The translations under genes were made by a program, and so were the position numbers. 25,929 bases of DNA from Bacilli bacterium. Its GTDB lineage: Bacteria; Bacillota_I; Bacilli_A; RFN20; CAG-826. The notes beneath the pieces are model-generated. The model saw nothing but the letters and a program-made list of their open reading frames with translations. It made no database searches and was not told the DNA's origin. Within the stretch, counting starts at the first letter, position 1; each line of letters opens with the position of its first letter. The stretch is taken from contig JAFZLN010000076.1 in NCBI GenBank assembly GCA_017551465.1, forward strand, positions 1 to 25,929, written 5' to 3'. Shown one piece after another: positions 1 through 13,500 of this stretch.

Positions 1-140
1 CTTTCATATTCAAGCGTTGGTCCGCATGAATATTGTAAGGAGATTTTATTTATTGGGCAAAACTATAAGTTTTACCTCCACCCCAGACTATCTGGGGGTT
101 TTAACTCGCTCATCGTTCGCACGATGGCTCAGACAATAAA
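1..140. other. Left-edge region without a recognised gene, with hairpins
   Basis: I recognise no gene here. Two plus-strand reading frames are open from the window edge, one to about 137 and one to about 249, so the tail of a neighbouring gene cannot be excluded, but neither translation resembles a family I know. The stretch holds a GC-rich hairpin (CCCCAGA at 81-87 with TCTGGGG at 91-97, then GTTTT) that reads as a plus-strand terminator, and a small hairpin CATCGT/ACGATG (111-116 and 121-126) with loop TCGC. A weak stem AAAACT/AGTTTT lies near 59-72. Such closely packed hairpins are typical of the end of a transcription unit or of a small mobile element, but no transposase is visible. Confidence 0.4.
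81..102 (+). terminator. Probable intrinsic terminator, plus strand
   Basis: A perfect 7-base-pair stem (CCCCAGA with TCTGGGG) and a three-base loop are followed by GTTTT on the plus strand. It would end a plus-strand transcript entering from beyond the left edge, convergent with the minus-strand operon described here. Confidence 0.5.
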
Positions 141-165
141 AGGCAAGCGTTTACACGGCTTGCCT
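133..165 (-). terminator. Intrinsic terminator of the surface-protein operon
   Basis: The stem AGGCAAGC (141-148) pairs perfectly with GCTTGCCT (158-165) around a nine-base loop. Read on the minus strand it is followed by TTTATTGT. It lies 20 bases beyond the stop codon of the membrane protein gene at 185-1561 and is the natural end of that transcription unit. The plus-strand flank is also T-rich, so it may work in both directions. Confidence 0.75.
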
Positions 166-184
166 TGTTTTATTAATATACGAA

Positions 185-1561
185 TTATTTTGCTTTCACT
201 TTTTCAGCGTTATGCTTTCTTAATTCATCAACCCAGTTGGTATCCTTGACTTCTTTTTGTTCAAGACCATCTTTTTCACAGGCCGCTTTGATGAGTTCTT
301 TACATCTTCTAACAGATAATTTAGATCTGACTTTAAAGAGTAATGGCATACCTGCGTAATTTGGTCTATGACCAACATCTTCAATTGGGTAGGTAGAATC
401 TTTATAATCTTCTGGACTTAAAGCGAAATAGACTTTCAATGTTTTACCAACAAGATAGATTTTCGCGTATTCTTTACCGCCTAAACGGAATGTATCACCA
501 CCACGAGATAAACGTGATTTAACACCATATGAGAGTAATTCATTCTTAATCTCATTGTAGTTAGCTTTAGTGTCTAAATCCGCGGTAATAATACGGACTA
601 AGAATGGTTGGCGTTTATTTCTATTCCAGCCTTCTTCTTCCTCGTTAGCAGGTTCCACTATCTTTTCTTCTTTTGGAAGAGGCTTTGGATTATCTAATTG
701 TGGCCAGACTTCTCTTGCAACATCCCAGAACTTAACAGTAGGAACTAGAACTGGTTTAGGTTGTTCTTTAATAACTTTCTTAACAGGTTCTGGTTTTACT
801 TCTGGAGCGGGTTCTTCCACTACGACTGGCTCTGGTTCCACTACTGGTTCTGGTTCTTTAACAACCTTTGGTTCTTCTTGTGGTTTTTCATTACCCACAA
901 TAATGACCTTAAATGGTTGGTTCTTAATGAGTTCATCTCTAACGATATCTCTAATACGACTATCATCATATACATATTCTTCTTCGAATAATTCTTTTCT
1001 AGCGCCATTACCTGGCTTTAAGAAAGAATCAACGATAGACCAGAAATACGCTAAGACTGCGAGTAAGAAGAATAACGCACCAAATAATAGCATCACTAAG
1101 GTGACCGCTAATAAAGCGCCATTACCTTTAAATGAATCCACACCATTAATGATGTGCCAATACTTTTGAGCGCCAACAGCGAATAATGCATAAACGCCTA
1201 AATTAATGAATGTTAGAACAATGCCCCACCAAATGACTTTACGTTCTTTTCTATCCATGACAATGATGCCAGCGATAAGGAAGATAATCCAGCAAAGCAC
1301 TAGAGCATAGAAGAAGATAGATAAGGCAAAATGCACTATTACGTTACTGCCTTCTGGGCATCTAAAGATAATTAAATCTAACATGCCGTGTAAGTAATAC
1401 ATAATAATGGCTTTAAAACCACCTAATTCACTATCTCCTGATGTTCTCGCTAATACAGCGAATAACGCAAGGAAGACAAGATAGAGAACTGCCACAATAG
1501 CTGTGACAACAAGAAGTACTTTAAGACCTCTACTCATAAGTTTTTTCTTTTCCATAATCAT
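185..1561 (-). CDS. Four-pass membrane protein with Pro/Glu linker and conserved C-terminal domain
   Basis: Function unknown. Four hydrophobic segments are visible at about residues 13-38, 74-101, 109-130 and 147-176. A Pro/Glu/Val-rich linker follows (about 222-290, with repeats such as EPEPVVEPEPVV), then a compact C-terminal domain (about 325-435) with motifs YGVKSRLSRGGDTF, KIYLVGKTLKVYFAL and MPLLFKVRSKLSVRR. That domain looks like one I associate with uncharacterised Firmicutes proteins, but I cannot name a family. With a lysine-rich N terminus and four segments, the linker and C-terminal domain are probably cytoplasmic. The gene starts 13 bases after the stop of the giant surface protein and shares its terminator, so the two are probably co-transcribed. 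The true start may be the second ATG (1555-1553, beginning MEKKK), because AAAGGA at 1570-1565 lies nine bases before it and only three before the first ATG. A role in exporting or supporting the giant protein is a guess from position. Confidence 0.9.
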   Translation of the reverse strand: MIMEKKKLMSRGLKVLLVVTAIVAVLYLVFLALFAVLARTSGDSELGGFKAIIMYYLHGMLDLIIFRCPEGSNVIVHFALSIFFYALVLCWIIFLIAGIIVMDRKERKVIWWGIVLTFINLGVYALFAVGAQKYWHIINGVDSFKGNGALLAVTLVMLLFGALFFLLAVLAYFWSIVDSFLKPGNGARKELFEEEYVYDDSRIRDIVRDELIKNQPFKVIIVGNEKPQEEPKVVKEPEPVVEPEPVVVEEPAPEVKPEPVKKVIKEQPKPVLVPTVKFWDVAREVWPQLDNPKPLPKEEKIVEPANEEEEGWNRNKRQPFLVRIITADLDTKANYNEIKNELLSYGVKSRLSRGGDTFRLGGKEYAKIYLVGKTLKVYFALSPEDYKDSTYPIEDVGHRPNYAGMPLLFKVRSKLSVRRCKELIKAACEKDGLEQKEVKDTNWVDELRKHNAEKVKAK

Positions 1562-1564
1562 TAA

Positions 1565-1570
1565 TCCTTT
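1565..1570 (-). promoter_or_regulatory. Ribosome binding site that favours the second ATG
   Basis: Read on the minus strand this is AAAGGA followed by TTA ATG ATT ATG. Spacing is three bases to the first ATG and nine to the second, so normal spacing rules favour initiation at 1555, which would shorten the protein by two residues. Confidence 0.6.
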
Positions 1571-1574
1571 CTAA

Positions 1575-4500
1575 TTATGCTTGTGGAGCAAGTGTTCCAT
1601 CATATTTTTGTAGATACGCAATTCCATCGCTGAAGACAATTGTGGCGCCTTTGAAATAATTCTTATCATAGCCTTGTAAATTGTCATAGAACTTGCTTGT
1701 CCATTCAGATGCATTGGCACTGGCTGAAATATAGTAAATCTTATTTATTGAATGACAATTTTCAAAAACATCTTCTCCAAACGTAATTGATGCTGTTGAT
1801 TTAATATTCAATGTTTTTAGGCCAACACAATTTGAGAACGCTTCATTTTTGATGTTATTGACGCCAGCGCCGATTTCAGCATAGCTTAGAGATGTGCAAT
1901 AAGCAAACGCCTCTTCGCCAATGGAAGTAATATTAGCGGAATTGCTCATATAAACATATTGTAAAGAAGTACACTCACGGAAGGCTTTATCAGAGATATC
2001 GCAGTCTAGATTTCTTAAATCAATATATGGAAGTGATCTACACTCCGCAAACGACTCGGCCCCTAATGATTTAATAGTTATTAAAGAAAGATGGATAAAC
2101 AGATCATCTAGTGAGTAACATCCTTGGAAGGCATGTTCACCAATAGAGAGATTAATACTAGAATTTGCATTAATATTTACTCTCTTTAAAGTGGTGCACT
2201 CATTAAAGGCCCAATCACCGATATTTGTAGTGCCTATTAGCGCCATTTCTTCCATTTTTACGCAATAAGCGAAGGCGCCTTCTTCAACCACATTGACATC
2301 TAGCAAATACAAACTTGTGATACCGGTATTATAGAAAGCCCATTTTCCAATTGTTACGCCAGTTAATTCAAGATCAATCTTAAGAGCAAAGCATTCTTCA
2401 AATGCAGAGTCGCCAATAGAATTGAGGGAGGTTGGCATATTAATGCTCTTAAGGTTTTCACAACCTGCAAAAGCACCATTGCCAATAGTTTCAACCGAAT
2501 CAGGAAGAATGACTTCTTTAATATATTCGCAGTTAGCAAATGTTCCTGCTTTGATTTCAGTAATATTTCCAATAATTTCTACTGTTTCAAAGCTTTCTGG
2601 AATGCCAACCAGATTGGTAAATGCTGAGAACCAGTAACCAAATCTTGTGAATTGATCTAAGAGGTTACTTTCAAGTTCCCAAACACCAGCATTTTTACGA
2701 TAGAAATCACCAGTAGCGATATTAATGTATTGATCACCATCATCGCCATTAGCGTTGTCGGGGGCAACATCACCGGTTGTAACATTGCCAAAGGCATTTT
2801 CAACATGCCATGTGTCATTATATTTTCTGTAGAGAATATTCTCATCAGTGCGATAGTAAAGATCGCCATTATTACCATATGTATGGGAAGTAATTCCATA
2901 GAAATCACCAGTATCCATATCGACATAAGGTGTTTGATACCAAGTGCTGCTATCGATATAAGCACCATATGTGTTAGGATCGCCATTACCATATTGAACA
3001 TCATTGTAACTAGATCCGACTGCAAAGCCTGTATTTGTGGTACCAACATACCAATAGCCATTTTCTTTATGTGGAATAACGTAACCAGTATCTCCGGTAT
3101 ATTCTTCCCAAGTATATACCCAGCATCCCCATTCACTAAGGTAGTCTTGCACTTCTGTACATCTGGAGGCCTCACCACTATACGGATTGATGTAAATATC
3201 ACCCACTGAATATTCAGGTGTTGAATCATAAGATTCATAATTAACATAGCCAAGTTTAACGGTTGTACTTGGATTAGTCTTGATATTGGCGATTGGTGTT
3301 AAGTCCCATTCATAAATAATGCCCAATTCTTCTGTACCACCAGAAATGCCATTAACAGTGCCACCACCAATATATGGAACAATAACTTTCTTTAATGAAG
3401 TACATCCAGAGAAGATGTTTGAAGCCATAGAAACAGGATTGCCAGTAAATCTAATGGTTTCAATATTGTTACAATTTGCAAACGCCATATAGCCAACAGC
3501 ACCATCACCAGTTACAACAACTGTTTTTAACGATGTTGGAACGCAAGGATTGCTCGCTTCTTCACTAGGTTCATCGGAACCGAACAAACTACCAAAATAG
3601 TAATTTGGATAATTAGTGTCTAGATCGAAGCCAATTGTAGGAATAGTCACCGATTCTAATTCGTTGCAGCCATAGAACACGCTCTCTGAAATAGCGGCGG
3701 AGCTAGGTAAGACGATTGCTTTAATTGAACAATTTGCAAAGGCATAATTACCAATGGATTTGATGCCTTCTTGTAGATAGACATACTTAAGTCTTGAGCA
3801 ATCAGCAAAAGCGCCTCGACCAATTTCTAAATTGTCATTTGCTTTAAGAGTAAGTGATGTAAAAGCTGTATTTTGGAAAGCGTATTCACCAATATGATGC
3901 AACTTATTCCAAGAGCCATTAAATGGGAAAGAACTTAAATTAATACAATTTTCAAAGGCATGATCACCTATGGATTCAAGATTATCGCCATATATTCTGA
4001 ATTCGATAAATGATGTACAGCCATAGAATGCATAATCACCAAATGATTTCATGTGATGATCCATATATACATCTGTTAATGAAACGCATCCATAGAAACA
4101 ATAATCAGGAACATATTCCCAGCCATCAGAGCTGGAATGTGAAACATAGAAGTAAGTCAAATTTACACATCCGCTACATAGGTATTTTCCATAATAAGCA
4201 CATCTAGGTAAATTAACACTCCTTAATTTAGGACAAGATCTAAAAGCTTCATCGCCAATACTAGTACAGTCATTACCCCTGACTGAAACAGTTTCTAATG
4301 ATTTCAAGCCATTGAAAGCACCATTTCTAACTGTGTGGACATCTTCCAATGAAATATTTCTTATATTGTTTGCTGCGTCATTACCCAATAACTCAGAAAG
4401 GTAGTAAGGATTGTCATCCACTGTTTCTCCAAGATATGGCAAGACAAGAGATTCAATACTAGTGCAACCATCAAAGGCATATCTACCGAGCTTTGCAAGT

Positions 4501-7500
4501 CTATTGGAACGATTTCCAAGATCAATTGCTTTAAGTGAAACGCAACCACGGAATGCACTTTGTTCAATTGAACGAACGGTACTATTTCCAAAGTTGAAAT
4601 ATACATAAGATAGCGATTTACAACCTTCGAAGGCATTTTGATCGATAAGGGTGAAACTATTAAAGTTAAGTGATGTAAGCCCTCTACAGTTATAGAACGA
4701 ATAACGGCCAAATGTTTGAACGCTACTGACGTCAATTGTCGCTAGTGCATAACAGTTGGAGAAAGCGTATTGACCAATATTCTTAATGCCATAAGAAAGT
4801 TTGACATTAGATAAGAAACTGCAATCCCAAAACATATAATCACCTAAAGTGGTTAACGAACTGCAATTCCCGAGATCAACATACATTAATGCACTACAAC
4901 GATAGAAAGCGTATTCATCAACTGTTGTTAACGTACTTGGCAAGGTAATTGCCTGCAAGGCACTGCAATTATAGAAAGCGTATCTGCCAATGCTCAAAAG
5001 GCCATTTTCAAAATTGATTGAGGTTAAGCTATTACAGCTATCGAAAGCGTATTCTCCAATCGAAGTAATATTGCTGGAAATAGTAACGTTATTAAGTTTG
5101 TAACAGCTCCTGAAGGAATAGTTGCTAATAGTAGTAAGATTTTCACTTAATTTGACGTATGTAAGATTCGAGCAATAATTGAAAGCATAGGTACCCAATG
5201 TGGTAACACTGTTAGGTATAACAAATGTTTCTAACGAAGTATTGCTTTGGAAGGCACTATTACCAATGGTTGTAATATTTTCAGGAAGAACATAATTCTT
5301 CACGCCTGAAATTCCTGAGAAAGCGTAATCAGGAATCACATCACGGTTCGTGCCATTAGCACCCATAAGGATAATTGTTTCAATCGTGCTTGATACATTA
5401 CCGTAAAAAATATACTGCAAACGACCATAACTGCCTGTATCATCGGCGCTTCTTCCAATAAATGGAAGTTTGATGGTCTTTAAAGCATAAGTGTTAGCGA
5501 ACGCTCTATTACCGATTTGTGAAGGATTACCAGAAATGAGAATTGTTTCAATGTTTTGACAGTTATTGAAAGCATATTCTCCAAGATCAGTATTACCAGT
5601 CACTTCCACTGTTTTTAGTGATGCTGGAATATATGTATTATTTCCTGAATAACTAGTAGCCCCAAAGATATGGCCTAAATATGCATATTCATTTGAAGTA
5701 GCGTTGCTACCAACAAATGGCACTGTAATAGATTTAAGGCTTGAACAACTTTGGAAACAACCGATTTGTAATTCAGTCACTGAGCTTGGAATAATAATTG
5801 ATTCTAAGCTTGTACAGTTAGCGAACGCTTGTTTATAGATTGTTTCAACATGTGAATTGTCTTGGAAGACAACATACTTCAACAAAGTACAATCCATAAA
5901 GGCGTTATCAAAGATATAGACAACACCATCAGGAATAACGATTGATGTTAAGCTTAAGCAGCCTTTGAAAGAGTCTCTACCAAAGCTTTCTAGGATAGCG
6001 TTATTTTCAAATGTGACTGTCTTTAAAGATGTACAACCTTTGAAGGCATTATCATCAATTGTGTAGACATCTTTTGGAAGGCTGATGTGTTCAATATCAG
6101 CGCAGCCCATAAATGAGTCTTCTTGAATGAAATAACGGTCATATGTTTGATTATATGAACCTTTAGTAATCACCACTGTTTTGAGATTGCTTAAAGTATC
6201 GTTATTGAATGTAGAGAAGGTACTATTACCACTAGGACTGACAAAGATATAGGCAAATTTTGCAAATAAGATATCGAGATTGCCAATCTTATGCCAAACG
6301 CCTGGAGTAACTGGATCTATTTCATAGAAATCAAAGTTATCTAAATCAGCATAGAAACTATTGCCTGAAGATGAGTCTGGCGCACCATGACCATAAGTAA
6401 TATCGCCTGGTTCGGTTTCGCCATCATGGACGAACACTAATTGGCTATACCACTTGCCATCAATCTTTCGCCAAATTTTCTTGTTTGTGGTGTCCACAAG
6501 AAGGTCGTTGTTATTACCAACCGAATTATCAGGAGCACCACCGATAGCGATATTATCATCCGCTAACATATCGCCCATCCATGAATAGGAAGCACCAGCC
6601 CATGGAAGAGAGATGGATTCTAATGATGAACAACCATAGAAGACACCTCTACCTACATCAGTAAGGCTATTTGGAAGAGTAATAGATGTTAATGATACGC
6701 AATCTTGGAAAGCATATTCGTGAATAACTTTAATGCCTTCTTCGAAGAATGCATATTTCAAGGAAGTACAACCATTAAAGGCATTAAGATCAATTCTTTG
6801 AATGTTGCTTGGAACAACAATAGATTCTAACGATGTACAGCCATAGAACATTTGTTGACTAATTGTGTCCATGTTGTTAGAGAATCTAACTGATGTTAAA
6901 GCGGTACATTCTTGGAAAGCACAAATATCAACGGATGTGACTGAATCTGGGAGATAGATACTCTTGAGAGAAACATCATTAAAGAAACATTCTCTGCCAA
7001 TTGTGGTTAAACCTTCTGGTAAGTAAATTGTTTCTAATGATTCGCAGTTTGAGAATGAAGAATAACCAATTGTTTTCACATTACTTGGAATCACAAAGTT
7101 CACTAATGAAGAACAATATGAGAAAGCACTCATATTAATCGCAGTGATAGTTGTAGGTAATGAGATATTCTTTAAGGAATAGCATTCTTTAAATGCAGCT
7201 AAGCCAATAGAAGAGGCCATACCATTAACCACGATTGTTTCAACACTAACGCACTTATTAAAAGCGTTTGAAACAATGTAATTTGCATTGTTAATAATAA
7301 TAGTCTTTAAGGAATATGGAACGTATGTGCGGTTGTCAAGATAAGTTGCTGTTCCAAAGACATAACCAATGTAGTTATAGTTGTTATTGTTGCCATTATC
7401 TTTACCAATGAATGGAAGTGAGATGTTTTCTAATGTGCTAGCGCAGTTAATGAGCATTTCACCAGTATTGGTATTGATATACACAAGATTCATGCTATTA

Positions 7501-10500
7501 GCTTGAGCATCCGCTGGGGTTGGGTTAGCTGTGCCACTAGCAAAGCCATAGTGAATTTTATCTTTTAATTTCCAATCATTGCCAGTGCCATAACGGACAT
7601 AAACATAACCAGAGTGATCAGTATCTGTACATACGAAGATATCACCATCATTACCTGATGTTGTTCTATTATCGAATGTATTCACAACGATTGATGTGGC
7701 ATCTGGAGAATATGAATGTTTTAAGTTACCATAGTGAGTCCATGCCTTATCCGCTTCAAAAGCACCTTTACCAATGGAAGAAACACTATTTGGAACGCTT
7801 ATTGCCTTTAAGTTTGAGCAATGGGCAAATGCATAATTACCAATTGTTTCTAGTTTTTTATTGAAATAAACATAGGCTAAATTAGAGCAGTCTTCGAACG
7901 CATTAGCATCAATATCAGTTAATTCACTTGGTAATGTAATAGCGGTTAGGCTAGAACATCCTTTAAATGTCTTCTCACTAATTTTGGTAATTGTGTTAGG
8001 CAAAATAACTGTTTTTAAATGTTTGAAATTTTCAAAGACACCTGTGATTTCACCACTAGCGTTATTCTTGAATTCATAGAAAGGTGTTAACGCGGCATCT
8101 GTTTCATCAGATGGGGCTAATAAATCTCTACCTAAATCAACGTATTCTAAGTTATTACAACCAAAGAATGGATTCCAGTATGATGATAGCCATTCCCCAC
8201 CAGCGTAGCCAAATGAAGAAATCGCACATTCAAATTTGACATATTTTAAGTTTGAACAACTTCTAAATGCCCCACTTTCAACAATCTTATCAGCGCCATC
8301 TAAAACTAATACACTTGTTAATTTATTACAGTATGAGAATGAGTCCGCACCAATTCTTGTCACAGTAGAAGGAATAACAATATTCTTTAATCCACTATGC
8401 GTAAATGCATACCAGCCAATAGTTCTTAATCCTTCTGGAAGAACGATATATTCCAAGGCGGAGCAATTATCAAAGGCAAAACTGTCTATAGCGGTTAGAT
8501 TAGCAGGTAATCCAACATAACTGAGACTTGTACAATATGAGAACACATATTGACCAATATAATTGATAGTGTTTGGAAGAGTAATGGATGTTAATGCTTC
8601 GCAGTGATTAAACGCTTCACGTTCAATACGAGTAATGTTATCTGGAAGAGTAATAGATACTAAGGCTTTACAATTACTGAATGCACTTTGTGTAATGATA
8701 TTTCCATCCACACCATTACCGCCTGTGAGTGTAATCTTTTCAATATATTTTTGATAACCACCAAAGATAGCACCTAATTCTTGTTGCCCTTGAGTTCTAC
8801 CCATGCCAACAAATGGAATTGTTAAGTTTCTAATTATTGCGTGATCGAAAGCATCTTCGGCGATATTGGTAACGCTTTCAGGCACCACGAATGAATCTAA
8901 TTCAACAGCTGCGAAAGCGTACTTATAAATTCTCTTAATTTTATTAGGAATGATGATTGTTTGAATACTTGCTAATCCACCGAAAGCACCTGTAGTAATT
9001 TCATCACCATTTGCGCCATTACCGCCAGTTAAAATGATGGTCTCAAGACTTGCTGGAACATAGCTTACTTGAGAATTATAGTCAGGAGCGCCAAAAACAT
9101 ATCCAAAATATGTAGTGGTCACACCAGTTGGTGTTGCAAGTAAGCCCATTTGATCAAGTTCATTTATTCTAGCCACTACAGCCCATGATGAACCGTTATA
9201 GCCATACATTTCACCAGTGAGATAGTCGATATAAACATCATTATTACTGCTTGGAGTAATTGTTGGTGCGCCAGCATCAACATAGACAGTATCGCTAGTG
9301 ATACTAGACCAAACGATTTTGCATTCCCATGCACCATTGAGATATTGCCACACATTTGTGGTATCAAGATCTAAATAAACATTAGAGGCGTTATAATCTG
9401 CAGCAGGTTCGCCATGTCCATATGAATAAGTTAGTGAGGTATCTAAATCATAAGAGGCACCACCAACATAAGGAAGGGTGATTGTTCTTAAAGAGGAACA
9501 GCCTTGGAAAGCACCAGCGCCAATAGATGATGGTTTTCCTGAAACAACAATGTTTTCAACATGGGTGCAGCCATTTAATGCATTTTCTGGAATGGCGGTA
9601 TTACCATTTAACACAACTGTTTTTAATGAAGCAGGTAAGCTGTCATTGTTAACGCCAAATAAAGCACCAATTGAACAGTGAGTGGATGGAAGAGCAGCAA
9701 AAATACCTGGTACACCAATTGCTGGGTAAGTCATAAAGTTAAAATATAAGGCATATGAACTTCCTGTCCATGCATATATATCGCCATTCAATCTATTGAT
9801 GTAACCATCTTCATCGGTATGATCACCATTATTTGGAGCGCCATCTCCAATGCCAAATTTAATAGCGCTTGGAGACCACATATCAAACACTACAGACCAA
9901 GGGTCACTTGGATTTGTACGAACCCAAAGCTTGTAAGTATCTTCATCTAAATAAACGGTGGATCCATTGTAGCTATCATCTGGTTTACCATGACCAGTGG
10001 ACCATGTCGCAGTAATGGAAGAACCTGTATCATTTGGAATATATGGAAGAGCTAATGATTCAAGAGCGTTACAGCCTTTGAAAGCATTATCGCCAATAGA
10101 GGTCACACTGCTTGGAATCACAAGGTTCTTTAAAGATGAACAATCTTCAAAAGCGGATTCACCAATGGTCTTAAGACCACCATTGGCTCTGTTAGCGCCA
10201 CCAGTATAAACGTATGTAAGGTTAGAACAGCCTTTAAAGGCGTTATCACCGATTGTTTCCACACTAGATGGAATAATTATAGATGTTAAGGAAGTACAGC
10301 CCTCAAACGCGCTGTTTCCGATAGAAGTTACTGTGGATGGAAGTGAAACTGATGTAATAGCGGTGTTGTCTTTGAAGACATTGTCACCAATCGCGGTAAT
10401 AAATTGTCCATCAAAGAAATCTGGAATGACTACATCACCTGTCGCGGTGCATTCTACTAAAACACCATTTTCAACTTTGAATTTGGCCCAGTGAGCATAT

Positions 10501-13500
10501 AAGACGATATTACTTGTAATAACATCTTTTTCAAAATCCCATTTGGTTCCAGAAGCGGTATACCAGCCTTGGAAAATCCAACCGTCTCTAGTAGGATCCG
10601 CTGGTTTATCGTTATTGATGTTATGGCCATGTTCAACATCAACGATGCTTGTATATGTATCATCAACGCCATCACTATCTGAGTCATAACTCAAATTAAA
10701 GTTAACAGCGTATTTATCTAATTCGTTATGGATATTACCATGTTCAACCCATGCACCACTTTCTTTGACATAGAATGTCCATGTGGCCAAATCAATATAA
10801 GAATCGCCATCGATACCGTCATTATTATCTGGAGCACCTGTGCCAGTAGTTACTGAAGTACCATCATTGCCTTTGATAATGCCTTTAGATATCCAAGCAC
10901 CACTTTCTTTAATGAAGTATTCCCAAGTAGTTGTATTGATATATGAGTCACCATCAACACCTTCAGTGGTTGGGTCTACTGTACCAGTAAGAAGACTGCT
11001 ACCATTGGTGCCATCCGCACCATTAGCGCCGTTATAAACAGTGATTACTAATGTATTACCATCAGAGAATGTCACTGTGTAAGTATCGCTTGTACCCGCA
11101 ACACCTGTACCAGATGTAGAGATATCAGTAATGGTCACACTTGTACCATCAGCGCCATCCGCACCATTAAATGAGCCTTTAGATGTCCAGGTGTCTTCAG
11201 CGGTTTTCACGTAAAGTGTCCAAGAAGCAACATCGATATAGGAATCACCAACACTACCTAATGCACTGTTAGGAGCACCTGTACCAGTAAGAAGTGTCTT
11301 ACCATCTTGGCCATCAACACCATTAGCGCCATTAGTGACAGTGAATGTACTAGTTGTGCCGTTTGAATATGTAATTGTATATGTATCGACTGTACCAGGA
11401 GTACCATCACCATCGGTTCTAGTAATAGAAACAATGGAGACACCTTTGATATTACCTTTCTTAACCCAATAGCCATTTTCTTTAACGAAATAGTCCCAGC
11501 TTGTGGTGTTGATATAGGAGTCACCATCAACGCCTTGATCTGTTGGGTTAGTATCGCCAGTTAAAACAGCAGTGCCGTTTTTACCATTGGTGACAGTAAA
11601 TTGATATGGTTCACTACCATCGGTATAAGTAATTGTATATGTATATGTTAAGCCATCAGCGGCTGGGCCAGTCTTTGTAATACTAGCAATGCCACGACCG
11701 TCAGCGCCTTTAATATTGCCTTGTAATTCCCAGTTATTAGAAACTTTTAAATAATAGTTCCAAGTACTGGAATCGATATATGAGTCACCATCAACACCAC
11801 CTGTAGCGCCTGTTGGAGCACCAATACCCACTAAAATGGTATTGCCATTAGTACCATTATCGCCATTAGTGATTTCAAATGTTGAAGAAGTACCATCTGA
11901 ATAAGTAATTGTATATGTATCAACTAAACCATTGCTGCCTGTTTTTGCAACGCTAGAGACAGATACACCATCTGTTCCGGCAGAACCATTAGCGCCCGCG
12001 GTACCTTTTATATTTCCTTTAAATACCCATGCATCGTTTTCTTTAACAAAGTAATCCCAAGTAATAGTGTTGATATAAGAATCACCATTTTGACCTAAAT
12101 CATCACTTGGATTGCTTTCACCAGTTCTCATACATGTGCCATCAGCACCATCTTCACCGTTAACACCATTAGCCACTGTGTAATCGAAATGATTACCATC
12201 GGTAAAGAGAATACGATATGTGGTTTCTGTCGCGGTAGCGGCAGTAATGATAATGCTACTAATACCATTACCATCTGCGCCAGCTTGACCTTGTTGGCCA
12301 CTAGCAGAAGTACCGGTATCAACTCCATCAACAAACCAGTTGCCATTCGCACCAATTGTGATGACTGGTGTATGACCATCAGCACCATTTGTGCCATTTT
12401 GACCTGCTGCGCCTTGTGCACCAGTCGTGCCTGCAGCACCATTAACAACTTCAAATGTTGCGGTATCGCCGTTTGAGAATGTAATTGTGTATGTATCAAC
12501 TAAACCATTTTCACCAGTCTTAACACAGCTGACGACAGAGATGCTATCTCCAGTTTGTCCTTGACCGCCTTGAATATTGCCTTTAAGAACCCATACACCA
12601 TTTTCTTTTACATAGTAATTCCATGTAGAAGTATCGATGTAGGAGTCGTTATTATTACCTAAGCCTTGAGAAGGTGCACTGGCGCCTGTATAGATAGAGG
12701 CACCATTTTGGCCAGCTTGTCCTTGAGGACCAGTAGCGGAAACGCCTGTATCTGTATCACCAATCCACCAGTTACCATTATCACCAATATGTGGAGTGGT
12801 TCCATGAATACCTGCTGCACCATTTGGATCAGCTTGCCAACCGTTTTCATCTTTGACATAGACTGTACCTGTGTCTAAATCGATATATGTATCACCCACA
12901 TTGCCTTCTTTAGCGGCTATTGGGTTATTTGGATCAGAATTATCACCATTTGGATTACCATGGCCAGTAGCGACAGATGAACCACTATTACCATAAGCGG
13001 CTACGCCAGTATCGGTTTCACCAATCCACCAGTTACCATTGTTACCAATGTGTGGGGTTGTACCGTTAGTGCCGTTATTGCCTGCAATGTTGCCTTTTAA
13101 TACCCAAACACCGTTTTCTTTAACGTAGTAATTCCATGTATTTGTATCAATATAAGAATCCTTATCATTACCAAGAGTCTGGCTTGGTTCACCAGCACCA
13201 GTTAATAAACCTGTGCCTGGTTGACCTTGTGGGCCTTGAGGACCCATCATACTACCAATAGAGGTACCCCAACCGTTTTCGCCTTTAGTGTAGATTAAAC
13301 CAGTGGTTGTATCTAAATAGGAGTCACCGACTTTGCCTTGATTTTCGTTAGGCGCACCGGAACCAGTTAAGAAACTTGAACCTTGGTTGTTACCGATTGG
13401 TTGATTCCAACCGTTTTCACCTTTGACATAGATGTTACCTGTATTGGCGTCGATATATGAATCACCAACTTTTCCATCACTAGAGGAAGGTTCACCATTA

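Noticed and set aside
570..1169. 199-codon plus-strand frame rich in Ser, Thr and Gly
   Set aside because: It lies antisense to the Pro/Glu-rich linker and membrane segments of the 185-1561 gene, and its composition follows from that repeat. No ribosome binding site or domain is seen.
2657..3253. Overlapping frames of 159 to 198 codons on both strands inside the giant gene
   Set aside because: Their Met/Ile-rich, low-complexity translations are shadows of the Gly/Asp-rich repeat modules. The giant frame has continuous family signatures here.
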